Assembly (NCBI GenBank): GCA_903927685.1
Contig: CAIYOB010001578.1
Location: 1 to 17,565, forward strand
Reading direction: 5' to 3'
DNA length: 17,565 bases
DNA from: an uncultured Planctomycetaceae bacterium
Lineage (GTDB): Bacteria; Planctomycetota; Planctomycetia; Pirellulales; Pirellulaceae
Part shown: positions 7,921 through 14,796 of the stretch, in pieces
How positions within the stretch are numbered: the stretch's first letter is position 1
Layout: each line of letters begins with the position of its first letter
Program-made: the position numbers and the translations under genes
Notes under the pieces: model-generated
The model's database searches: none
The model's input: only the letters and a program-made list of their open reading frames with translations
What the model was told of the DNA's origin: nothing

Positions 7921-8522
7921 AAGCCCGGAGACGTGCCGTGCGATCCAGGACCCCACCCGACCTGAGCGGTTTGTGCCCCCGGTGCTTCCTCAGGGCGGAC
8001 CTGTGTCTGTGCTCCGAACTGGCGAGCCTCCGGTCCAACTTGGAAATCGTCATCGTTCGCCACGTCAGGGAAGAGCGTTTGACCAGCAACACCGGCCGGT
8101 TGGCAGCCCTCATGCTCAGCACGGTACGCATCGTGCCGTACGGCGGGGGCGAGCCATTCGACGACGGACCGCTGGGCGGTGACGACACCTGGCTCCTCTT
8201 CCCGGACGCCGGGTCCGCTGTTCCGCGCGGCCGGCCTCAACGCCTGGTGCTGCTGGACGCCACATTCCGCCAGGCGCGCCGCATGTACCGGAAGATCCCC
8301 GGGCTGCGCCGCTTGCCGCAATACTCGCTCCCGGGACCTGAGCGGCGCATGCCGGGACGCCGGCGAGCCCACCGATCCGACGGCCTTTCCACCATCGAAG
8401 CCATTGCCACAGCGCTCGCCCAATTCGAGAGCCCCGAGCTGGCCGCCCCCCTGCTGGCCGCCTACGCAGAGTTCGTCCGCCGCGCGGACATTTCGCGCGG
8501 TCGCGAACGCCTCCCGAATTAA
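7917..8522 (+). CDS. DTW-domain protein (tRNA 3-amino-3-carboxypropyluridine synthase-like)
   Basis: 201 residues. DTW-domain enzymes such as bacterial TapT and eukaryotic DTWD1/2 transfer the aminocarboxypropyl group of S-adenosylmethionine to uridine in tRNA (acp3U). Visible hallmarks in order: a zinc-type cysteine set C20-P-R-C23 and C30-L-C32; VRHVREERLTSNTGRLAALM (49-68); the core LLDATFRQARRMYRKIPGLR (112-131), where the family has D-x-T-W-x-Q-A-R; and DGLSTIEAIATAL (155-167), the usual L-S-T-x-E-A motif. The Trp of the signature is replaced by Phe117. The ATG overlaps the stop of the preceding hydrolase by four bases (ATGA). It is a cytoplasmic housekeeping-type protein among exported hydrolases, so the operon link is odd. 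Family assignment is strong; substrate position in tRNA is inferred. Confidence 0.85.
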   Translation: MKARRRAVRSRTPPDLSGLCPRCFLRADLCLCSELASLRSNLEIVIVRHVREERLTSNTGRLAALMLSTVRIVPYGGGEPFDDGPLGGDDTWLLFPDAGSAVPRGRPQRLVLLDATFRQARRMYRKIPGLRRLPQYSLPGPERRMPGRRRAHRSDGLSTIEAIATALAQFESPELAAPLLAAYAEFVRRADISRGRERLPN

Positions 8523-8579
8523 GCGGAATCTGACCAACCCAAGGGAGTCCCCACTCGTTTTTCGGGTCGGTGATTCCGC
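8523..8579 (+). terminator. long hairpin directly after the DTW stop codon, possible terminator
   Basis: GCGGAATC (8523-8530) pairs perfectly with GATTCCGC (8572-8579); inside it ACCAACCC (8533-8540) pairs with GGGTCGGT (8564-8571) with one mismatch, leaving a two-base bulge. The loop includes a CGTTTTTC run. There is no T-tract after the stem, so it is not a classical intrinsic terminator; it could be a processing or attenuation structure between the two forward transcription units. Confidence 0.35.
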
Positions 8580-8666
8580 GGTCGACACCTATACTTACGA
8601 TAGAAGGAGATCGCGGTTGGCGAGGCACGCAGCCGGACCGGGAGCCGAGTGTGGCGCAGCGTCAGC

Positions 8667-8671
8667 GAGGA
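8667..8671 (+). promoter_or_regulatory. ribosome binding site fixing the ATG start at 8679
   Basis: gagga lies seven bases before ATG 8679. It favours this start over the in-frame GTG at 8649, which would add ten residues without a site of its own. Confidence 0.65.
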
Positions 8672-8678
8672 AGTAGCC

Positions 8679-9860
8679 ATGAGCAGATTACCAACACGAC
8701 CGAGCCAATTCCAGCAGGGCGAGGAGGCGGCCCAGCGTGGGACGCGCGACGGCTTGCCGCCCAAGCCCCACGGCGGGCGAGGCAGGACGCTGTTCCCGGG
8801 CGAGGAGCCCCCCGTCCCGCGGCACGAGGCGATTTGGCTGGACGGCCGCGTTCCCAACGGATTCTGGGACCAGCCGGAGCATCGTCGCCGATACGTCCGC
8901 TGGCTCGGCCAGCAATTGGGCGTCCGCCACCCGCAGGATTGGTATCGCGTCACCACCGACGATTTCAAGCACAACGGCGGCGGCGGGCTGTTGCATTACT
9001 GGCACGATTCGGCCGTCGGCGCGGTCCAAGATACGTACCCGGACTACGACTGGAAAGAGTGGCTGTTCCAAACGGCGCCGCGCCGCTTCTGGCTGCAACG
9101 CGGGAATCACCGCCTGTTCATGGAGTGGCTGGAGAAACGCCTGGACATTCGCGAACCGGAGGATTGGTATCGCGTGACCAACCAGGATTTCCGGGACCAC
9201 GGGGGCGGGGCGTTCCTGCTGCACTACGACAGCACCATCTCGGCCGCCATCATGGCTTACCGGCCGGACTACGACTGGAAGGAGTGGATGTTCGACAAGA
9301 CCCCGAAGGGATTCTGGGACCAGCGGCGGAATCGGCGGCGGTACTTGCAGTGGCTGGAGGCACAGCTGGACTACCGATCCTGGGAAGATTGGTATGCCGT
9401 GACGACGAGCGACTTTGCGGCCCACTACGGCAACCAGTTTCTTAAACACTACGGCGGCTCGCCGATGGCAGCCCTGCAGGACTGTTTCCCGCGGCGCACC
9501 TGGCTCGAATGGAGGTTCGCCCGCGTGCCGGCGGGGTTCTGGGATAACCGAAACAACTGCAAGGCCTACATCCGCTGGCTGGGCAAACAGCTGAAGATCC
9601 GGCGCATGCAGGATTGGCGGCGGGTCCGGCGGCGCGACGTGGTGGAAAACTACGGCAGTGGCCTGCTGGCGATGTACCGCACCCACTGGGCGCTGCTGGT
9701 GGAATTCGTACCCGGCCTGCGGGGCAGGGCGGCGGCCGCTGGCAAGGCGGGCGTTTCGCGGGCCGGCCGGCAGCGTCGCCAACGTGACGCACGTCCTGCC
9801 GCGAACGGCCAGCCTCGGAATGGGAAACAGACTCGGACGACAGATGGCGTCTCCCGCTAG
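8679..9860 (+). CDS. uncharacterised Trp-rich protein of four 75-residue repeats with basic tail
   Basis: 393 residues from ATG 8679 with a good ribosome binding site. I do not assign it to a named family. After a polar, Pro/Gly-rich leader (1-52) come four repeats starting at Pro59, Pro134, Pro209 and Pro284. The consensus in order is P-x-x-FW; N-x-R-R-x-Y-x-x-WL-x-x-QL; DWY-x-VT-x-x-DF; G-G-x-x-L-L-x-x-Y; then FP-x-YDW-x-EW. Each repeat probably forms several helices. The last repeat loses one residue and its terminal YDWKEW. The tail (350-393) is rich in Arg, Gly, Ala and Gln, and is likely disordered and able to bind nucleic acid. No signal peptide or membrane segment is visible, so it is probably cytoplasmic. 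Similar repeats are, to my memory, found in planctomycetes and in some algae, oomycetes and fungi; not verified. It lies 13 bp before the GH99-like gene. Confidence 0.75.
   Translation: MSRLPTRPSQFQQGEEAAQRGTRDGLPPKPHGGRGRTLFPGEEPPVPRHEAIWLDGRVPNGFWDQPEHRRRYVRWLGQQLGVRHPQDWYRVTTDDFKHNGGGGLLHYWHDSAVGAVQDTYPDYDWKEWLFQTAPRRFWLQRGNHRLFMEWLEKRLDIREPEDWYRVTNQDFRDHGGGAFLLHYDSTISAAIMAYRPDYDWKEWMFDKTPKGFWDQRRNRRRYLQWLEAQLDYRSWEDWYAVTTSDFAAHYGNQFLKHYGGSPMAALQDCFPRRTWLEWRFARVPAGFWDNRNNCKAYIRWLGKQLKIRRMQDWRRVRRRDVVENYGSGLLAMYRTHWALLVEFVPGLRGRAAAAGKAGVSRAGRQRRQRDARPAANGQPRNGKQTRTTDGVSR
8853..9713 (+). repeat. four coding repeats with 225-bp period
   Basis: Units start at 8853, 9078, 9303 and 9528. The first Trp of each unit (residues 63, 138, 213, 288) and the DW Trp (88, 163, 238, 313) are each exactly 75 residues apart, as are the YDW-x-x-W tryptophans in the first three units (125/128, 200/203, 275/278). 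The DNA copies have diverged well beyond simple tandem duplication, so the period is held at protein level. Confidence 0.9.
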
Positions 9861-9862
9861 AT

Positions 9863-9868
9863 GAGGAG
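9863..9868 (+). promoter_or_regulatory. ribosome binding site fixing the ATG start at 9874
   Basis: gaggag lies five bases before ATG 9874. The in-frame GTG at 9868 overlaps this site and so is a poorer start. Confidence 0.6.
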
Positions 9869-9873
9869 TGAGC

Positions 9874-11184
9874 ATGAGAAACGTGGCGTTCGGATGCGCG
9901 TGGCTGCTGTGCCTGGGCGGCGCTGCTCACGGCCAGTCGCCTGAGTTGACGGAGGTCATCACCCAGCTGCGGCCCTACGCCGGCGTCTGCGTCCAGGGTG
10001 TCGATCCGAACACGTTGACCGGCAAGGTCATGTGCGGGTACCAGGGCTGGTTCACGACGCCGGGCGACGGAGCTCAACGCGGCTGGACGCACTACGCTCG
10101 CCGCAACCGGTTCGAGCCCGGTTCGTGCACCATTGACCTGTGGCCCGACGTCAGCGAACTCGACGCCGCTGAAAAGTTCCCCACGCCATTCCGGCACGCC
10201 GATGGCTCCACGGCCTTTGTGTTCAGTTCGTTCTGCCGCCCGACCGTGCTCCGCCACTTCGCCTGGATGCAGGAGTACGGAATCGACGGGGCGTTCGTCC
10301 AGCGTTTCGCCGTCCAGACGCAGCACCCGCTGAATCTGAACCACTGCAATACGGTCCTGATGCACTGCCGGGAAGGAGCTAACTCGCATGGCCGGACCTA
10401 CGCCGTGATGTACGACCTGTCCGGGCTCCAGGCCGGCCAGATGGGCCGCGTCAGGGAGGACTGGAAGTCGCTGGTGGATGGGATGCGGATCGGCCGGGAC
10501 GCCCACGACCGGGCGTACCTGCGGCACAGCGGCAAACCCGTCGTCGCGGTCTGGGGCGTGGGCTTCAACGATGGTCGCCAGTACACGTTGGCCGAATGCG
10601 AGGACTTGGTCCGGTTCCTGAAGCACGACCCTCAGTACGGCGGCTGCACCGTGATGCTGGGTGTTCCGACCGGCTGGCGAACGCTGGATCGGGACAGCGT
10701 TCGCGACCCGCAGCTGCACGAGATCATCCGCCAGGCGGACATTGTCAGCCCGTGGACGGTCGGACGCTATGCCACGCCGTCGTCCGTGGCTAGGCACGCC
10801 GACGAACGTTGGAAGCCGGACATCCAGTGGTGCGACCAGCAGGGCAAGCAGTACCTGCCGGTGGTCTTTCCGGGCTTCAGCTGGCACAACATGAAACCCG
10901 AGTCACCGCTGGACCAGATCCCCCGGCGGAAAGGCGAATTCCTGTGGTCGCAGTACGTCCAGGCCAAGCGGGCTGGAGCCACGATGATCTACCAGGCCAT
11001 GTTCGACGAAATGGACGAAGGCACGGCGATTTTCAAGTGTACGGACTCGCCGCCCGTGGGTGCCAGCCCGTTCCTGACCTACGAGGGCCTGCCCAGCGAT
11101 CACTACCTCTGGCTGACCGGCCAGGGCGGCCGCTTGCTGCGCGGCGAGATCGAACCCAGCGAGCAAGTGCCGCCGCGACGGTAG
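9874..11184 (+). CDS. exported GH99/GH71-like glycoside hydrolase
   Basis: 436 residues from ATG 9874. MRNVAFGCAWLLCLGGAAHG is a signal peptide, probably cut before Gln21. The body matches the bacterial GH99/GH71-like barrel group: KVMCGYQGWF near residue 51, GIDGAFVQRF (136-145), RTYAVMYDLSG (174-184), KPVVAVWGVGF (221-231), YLPVVFPGFSW (327-337) and IYQAMFDEMDEGTAIFK (372-388). In characterised GH99 endo-alpha-mannosidases and endomannanases the two catalytic glutamates are three residues apart; here Glu379 and Glu382 in FDEMDEGT have the same spacing. Homologues act on alpha-mannosides, but the substrate of this branch is unknown. It follows the repeat-protein gene by 13 bp and is probably co-transcribed with it. 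It is the last gene of the forward run and faces the minus-strand GH123-like gene across a palindromic element. Confidence 0.82.
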   Translation: MRNVAFGCAWLLCLGGAAHGQSPELTEVITQLRPYAGVCVQGVDPNTLTGKVMCGYQGWFTTPGDGAQRGWTHYARRNRFEPGSCTIDLWPDVSELDAAEKFPTPFRHADGSTAFVFSSFCRPTVLRHFAWMQEYGIDGAFVQRFAVQTQHPLNLNHCNTVLMHCREGANSHGRTYAVMYDLSGLQAGQMGRVREDWKSLVDGMRIGRDAHDRAYLRHSGKPVVAVWGVGFNDGRQYTLAECEDLVRFLKHDPQYGGCTVMLGVPTGWRTLDRDSVRDPQLHEIIRQADIVSPWTVGRYATPSSVARHADERWKPDIQWCDQQGKQYLPVVFPGFSWHNMKPESPLDQIPRRKGEFLWSQYVQAKRAGATMIYQAMFDEMDEGTAIFKCTDSPPVGASPFLTYEGLPSDHYLWLTGQGGRLLRGEIEPSEQVPPRR

Positions 11185-11206
11185 TCCGTCGTCAAGTCTG
11201 AGAATT

Positions 11207-11299
11207 GGGGTCGGGTGCCTGGGGGCGAGCCACGCGGTACGAGTGGCGAGCCCCCAGCCATCACCTCTGGGGCTCGCTGCGCTCGACCCCAGGCACCCC
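11207..11299. repeat. complex palindromic element between convergent genes, possible bidirectional terminator
   Basis: Outer arms GGGTGCCTGGGG (11213-11224) and CCCCAGGCACCC (11287-11298) are perfect 12-bp inverted repeats. Two inner hairpins lie between or overlap them: 11221-11233 with 11243-11255 (11 of 13 pairs, loop 11234-11242), and CTGGGG (11267-11272) with CCCCAG (11287-11292). The inner stems share bases with the outer arms, so alternative folds exclude each other. It fills most of the 155-bp gap between the stops of the forward and reverse genes. It looks like a dispersed intergenic element rather than a simple terminator, but copy number cannot be judged here. Confidence 0.7.
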
Positions 11300-11339
11300 A
11301 ACATTGTACGTTGACGTCGCAGCGGGCAGTGCCCGACGT

Positions 11340-14300
11340 TCAGTTCGCGACCGCGGCCAGACGCTCGATCGCCTCGGCCACTTGGCGGCGGAATTCGCGC
11401 CAGTCGCTGGCAGGAAACAGAGCCGCGTGGTCTCGCTGGCCCAGCCGAAAGGCATCCAGCCGGGTCCGAATCAGGTCGCGGGCGGCGGCGTCCTGGTGTT
11501 GTTCCGCCAGGCGTCCCAGGGTCAGCAGATAGCGGTAGTCGTCGACGCCTTCGCGGATCTCCCGCTCGAAATGCAGGGCCGGGATCAGCGCGCCATCCGG
11601 ACTGGCGTTGCACCACGCGTAGTCATCTTCCCGACAATCCAGCGCGTAGTACGGATCGCCCGCTACCACGTTCCAGTGCCAGCTGAGGCGGAACTGCATA
11701 TCGTACTGCTTGGCCGCCTTGTACAGGTACGTGCCGAACGTCCAGCGGTTCCCGCCGTTGTAGAACGCCCAGCCGGCCCCGGCGGTGCGCAGCAGATTCA
11801 CGCACGCTTCGTCGTGCAGATTCAGATTGGCCACGTGCAGGGCGCGGGCCAGGCGGAAGTGCGGATCGTCCGTCTTGTCGCCGGTGAAACTGGTCGCAGC
11901 CGTAAAGAACGGCGGCCCGGTGGGCACGGCGGCGCGATAGGCCTCGGCGTTCTCGGCGGCCCGCGGCAAGTCGTCGCCCAGCGGCTCGTCACCCAGATTC
12001 CAGTACACCGGCAGCCAGCCGGCGGCGTCGGCATGCGTTTGGATCCCGGCAAACACCGCGCGGACAAAGCGGCTGTAGTCGTCAAAGCCTGCGGCCCGCA
12101 TCGCCGCTTCGTCCCGGTAGTACAGATTCAAGCCGTCCAGCGGCACGTAGGATACGACCGGCATCGTGAACCCGGCCGCGCGCAGCCGCTGCATCTGCCG
12201 ATCGCCCGCAGTGAAATCGAAGGCGGGCTGGCCGTCGCGGAAGCCGAGGTACCGGATCCGCGGCAGGCCCGAGCAGGTCGTCAAGCCGTACTGTCGCAGC
12301 CGCTCCAGACTGCGGCGTGCCATGGTCTCGTGCCACTCGTCCACCGCCGGATCGTCGCCGCTCCAGGGAATGCCGATCTCGTGTCCCCAGGGACCGACCG
12401 GGATATCGACGGCGTCGAGTTTTCCCCCGTACACGCGGTATTCGACGGGCACGTCCAACGGCTGGCCCTGCTCGGGCCGGACCGTGATTGCCCCGCGATA
12501 CATGCCCGGCGGTGTCTCGAGCGGCGGGCAGATGGTCAGCCAGAACCGCCGCGTTACGCCCTGGCGGACGACGACCGTGTCGCGCGGCATCACCAGCCGC
12601 GGCTCGATCGTGTAGACGGAACCCTCCATCGTCACGCGGCTGACGCGATTGGAGACAAACCCGGTCTGGATGCACGCCGCGGGGATCTTGCCCGGCCCCG
12701 TCAAGTCCTGCGGCGTCACCGTCACCGCTCCCAAGTCGCTCAACGGGAACAGGGACAGCGTCAGCGGTTCCAGTTCGCCTACCATCCCGAACCCGGTGAC
12801 GGGGCGGCCGATCTCGTCGCGACGCGGCCGATCGTTGTAAAACACGTCCTGCATGTAGTCCCGCGAAAAGGCCACATAGCCGCGCTGCCGATCTTCGGCC
12901 GTCGGCTCGACCGGGTCGCCCGTAGGCGTGTGCAAGACGCGGCGGAAGTAGTTGTCAAAGAAGAACCGCCGCTTGGCGACGACGCCTTCCAGAAAACGCC
13001 GGCCGGCGGCGGCTTGTTCCACCGGATAGATCACCACCGCCGAGACGCAACAGGCCCAGTTCTCGCCGCGGAACTCAAGATTCAACTGGCCATCGGTCAC
13101 CGTGACGTCGAATTCCTTCTCCTGGAAGTAAGCCCGCTGATACTTGTCGAACGTGTCGTCCTCGGGACTGTCCTCGACGTCCCAGAAGCGGAAGTACTTC
13201 TGCTTCAGCGTCGCGAACGTCAGCTGGTCGCGGACGGCTTCCCGCCCCTCGGCCAGCACCGCTCGCGTGCGGTACACCTGGTACTCGCCCCAGAACCCCG
13301 AAGGACTATCCAAGTTGACGAACACATGGTACGTCCCATTGGGCACATCGACCGCCAACCCGCCTTGCTCGATGCACAAAAAGTCCTGATACAGCGGATC
13401 CGGCTGCAGGGCGTCGAACGACCGCCACACCCGGGCGTCCTGCAGGCCGTACCCCCGACCACGGCTGTACAGCGTGGCGGGATCGATCCGCGTGAAGCCC
13501 GGCATCAGAGGGCTTTGCGAAGTTCCCAAATCCAGCGCGACCAGCCCGTCGAACTGGAGCTGCGGGGTTTCTACATCGCGTTCGAGACGCAGGTTGTCCA
13601 GGTACAGCGGAGCGGCCGGCTGGTCGCCGATATTGAACACCAGGTGCGTCACGCCGGACAGCAGCAGCTTGCGTCCGGGACGCGATTTCTCGCCGACATA
13701 CAATTGATCCAGCGGTAGCACCAACGTGCTGCGGCCGGGTGGAACGGCCGTGTTGTAATTGACGCGAGTCCAGTAGTCGCGGGTCGCCTGGTCTCGGATC
13801 TCGACGTACAAGTCCAGCGGTCGCGCGGCGTCCGTGGACAGATCGACTTTCAAATAGTCGTAGCCGGCCCAGTTCTGCGGGGTCACCCAGCTCGTGTAGC
13901 TCTTGTCCAGCCGCAACGCCTGCTGGCCGTCGCTGGCGTGCTGGGCGACCAACTGGCCCGCGCTGAACGGCGATTTGTCCTCGAACGAGGTCAGCGGCTG
14001 GACGGCCGGGCCGCGGGCCGCGGCGGGCAGTACCAATTCGGACCCGCACGCGAAACACGTTTTCCAGGCGGCCTGGTTGCGGTAGCCGCAGTGCGGGCAG
14101 CGGGCCGCGTCCGGGCCGAGTTCTCCCGGCGGCGCCCAGGGCGATTCTTCCGTTCCCAGCACGGGCTTGTCCGTCAGCGGCACGTCGTCCGAGACCGGGA
14201 CCATCTGGACGTCGTCGACCCACAAGTAACCGGGGGCCATCAGACCGAATGCGGGCCCGTAGAAGTCCTGCTTCCGCTCGCGGAGTTGGAACACGTACGT

Positions 14301-14726
14301 CAACGGCGTCCAGCCGAAGGTGCCGTTCTTCTGCAGTTGGAAATACTGGCCGTCGCAAGCGAACTCCGTCGTGGCGTTCCATACGCCCGTGCCGATATCC
14401 AGGCCGCGCAGGTAGGCCGTGATCCGGTACCGCCCCGGTTCGAGCACCGGGTGCGTCTGGGCCAGACGGATCTTCGGTGCCGACGCGCCGAACAGCAGCG
14501 CCGACCTCTGGCCGCGATGCGCCACACAGCCGACGCGGAACTCGCATTCGCCTTCGTACTTCCACCCGCCCCAGTCCGCAAACACGTAGCCGAACTGGTC
14601 CGCAGGCTTAGTCTGCTCGAAGGACGGGTTGCGGACCAGGTTCTCCGGCTCCGCCGCGCCGAGCACGGCGAGCGAAGATCCGAGACAGGCCAGGCACCAG
14701 ACGCCGATTGCCGAAAGCGATCGCAT
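11340..14726 (-). CDS. exported GH123/DUF4091-like multi-domain glycoside hydrolase with a zinc ribbon
   Basis: 1128 residues from the ATG at 14726, which has GGAG seven bases upstream; an earlier in-frame ATG at 14789 would put a charged stretch before the signal peptide. The signal peptide (1-24) probably ends at VLGA-AE. Residues ~28-178 form a carbohydrate-binding jelly roll (NLVRNPSFEQ at the start, YLWVDDVQMVP at the end). A zinc ribbon follows: C210-P-H-C213 and C224-F-A-C227. A second jelly roll spans ~245-385 (PLYLDNLRLER at its end), and ~393-570 resembles a malectin-like/CBM35-like module (VPNGTYHVFVNL). The hydrolase part runs from ~640: an N-terminal beta domain, then a barrel with WNLGDEPLGDD (Asp913-Glu914), matching the Asp-Glu pair of GH123. 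The C-terminus (IREGVDDYRYLLTLGRL) is typical of DUF4091-like proteins. GH123 enzymes cleave N-acetylgalactosaminides; here the substrate is unknown. It runs convergently to the GH99-like gene. Confidence 0.82.
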   Translation of the reverse strand: MRSLSAIGVWCLACLGSSLAVLGAAEPENLVRNPSFEQTKPADQFGYVFADWGGWKYEGECEFRVGCVAHRGQRSALLFGASAPKIRLAQTHPVLEPGRYRITAYLRGLDIGTGVWNATTEFACDGQYFQLQKNGTFGWTPLTYVFQLRERKQDFYGPAFGLMAPGYLWVDDVQMVPVSDDVPLTDKPVLGTEESPWAPPGELGPDAARCPHCGYRNQAAWKTCFACGSELVLPAAARGPAVQPLTSFEDKSPFSAGQLVAQHASDGQQALRLDKSYTSWVTPQNWAGYDYLKVDLSTDAARPLDLYVEIRDQATRDYWTRVNYNTAVPPGRSTLVLPLDQLYVGEKSRPGRKLLLSGVTHLVFNIGDQPAAPLYLDNLRLERDVETPQLQFDGLVALDLGTSQSPLMPGFTRIDPATLYSRGRGYGLQDARVWRSFDALQPDPLYQDFLCIEQGGLAVDVPNGTYHVFVNLDSPSGFWGEYQVYRTRAVLAEGREAVRDQLTFATLKQKYFRFWDVEDSPEDDTFDKYQRAYFQEKEFDVTVTDGQLNLEFRGENWACCVSAVVIYPVEQAAAGRRFLEGVVAKRRFFFDNYFRRVLHTPTGDPVEPTAEDRQRGYVAFSRDYMQDVFYNDRPRRDEIGRPVTGFGMVGELEPLTLSLFPLSDLGAVTVTPQDLTGPGKIPAACIQTGFVSNRVSRVTMEGSVYTIEPRLVMPRDTVVVRQGVTRRFWLTICPPLETPPGMYRGAITVRPEQGQPLDVPVEYRVYGGKLDAVDIPVGPWGHEIGIPWSGDDPAVDEWHETMARRSLERLRQYGLTTCSGLPRIRYLGFRDGQPAFDFTAGDRQMQRLRAAGFTMPVVSYVPLDGLNLYYRDEAAMRAAGFDDYSRFVRAVFAGIQTHADAAGWLPVYWNLGDEPLGDDLPRAAENAEAYRAAVPTGPPFFTAATSFTGDKTDDPHFRLARALHVANLNLHDEACVNLLRTAGAGWAFYNGGNRWTFGTYLYKAAKQYDMQFRLSWHWNVVAGDPYYALDCREDDYAWCNASPDGALIPALHFEREIREGVDDYRYLLTLGRLAEQHQDAAARDLIRTRLDAFRLGQRDHAALFPASDWREFRRQVAEAIERLAAVAN
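14046..14099 (-). other. zinc-ribbon-like double CxxC segment inside the GH123-like protein
   Basis: Residues 210-227 read C-P-H-C-x10-C-F-A-C, followed by GSELVLP, the pattern of a small zinc ribbon. It sits in the linker between two carbohydrate-binding-like modules of an exported protein. Confidence 0.75.
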
Positions 14727-14733
14727 AGGGGGG

Positions 14734-14737
14734 CTCC
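14734..14737 (-). promoter_or_regulatory. ribosome binding site for the GH123-like gene
   Basis: GGAG on the minus strand lies seven bases before the ATG at 14726 and supports this start, which begins directly with the signal peptide. Confidence 0.5.
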
Positions 14738-14768
14738 GATGGCGCGAGGGATCGATCCGAACGGCGCC

Positions 14769-14796
14769 ATTCTGGCGATACCGCCGCAAATGTCAA
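14769..14796 (-). promoter_or_regulatory. putative promoter for the GH123-like gene
   Basis: On the minus strand a perfect TTGACA (14791-14796) is followed after 16 bases by CAGAAT (14769-14774), four of six matches to TATAAT. Transcription would start near 14762, about 36 bases before the ATG. It lies in the 254-bp gap after the upstream gene, so the GH123-like gene probably has its own promoter. Confidence 0.42.

Noticed and set aside
8853..9713. Regular repeats as a CRISPR array or DNA-level satellite
   Set aside because: The 225-bp units are coding, diverged at DNA level and conserved as protein; there are no short identical repeats with spacers.
11205..13718. Very long plus-strand open frame (over 800 codons) opposite the GH123-like gene
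   Set aside because: It is the antisense shadow of a GC-rich gene: the minus strand has a signal peptide, domain motifs and a ribosome binding site, while the plus-strand translation is a low-information mix rich in Arg, Val, Gln and Ala.
14650..14726. Lipobox in the GH123-like signal peptide (CLAC)
   Set aside because: The residues before Cys14 do not fit the lipobox (Cys at -3), and a normal signal peptidase I site follows at VLGA-AE.
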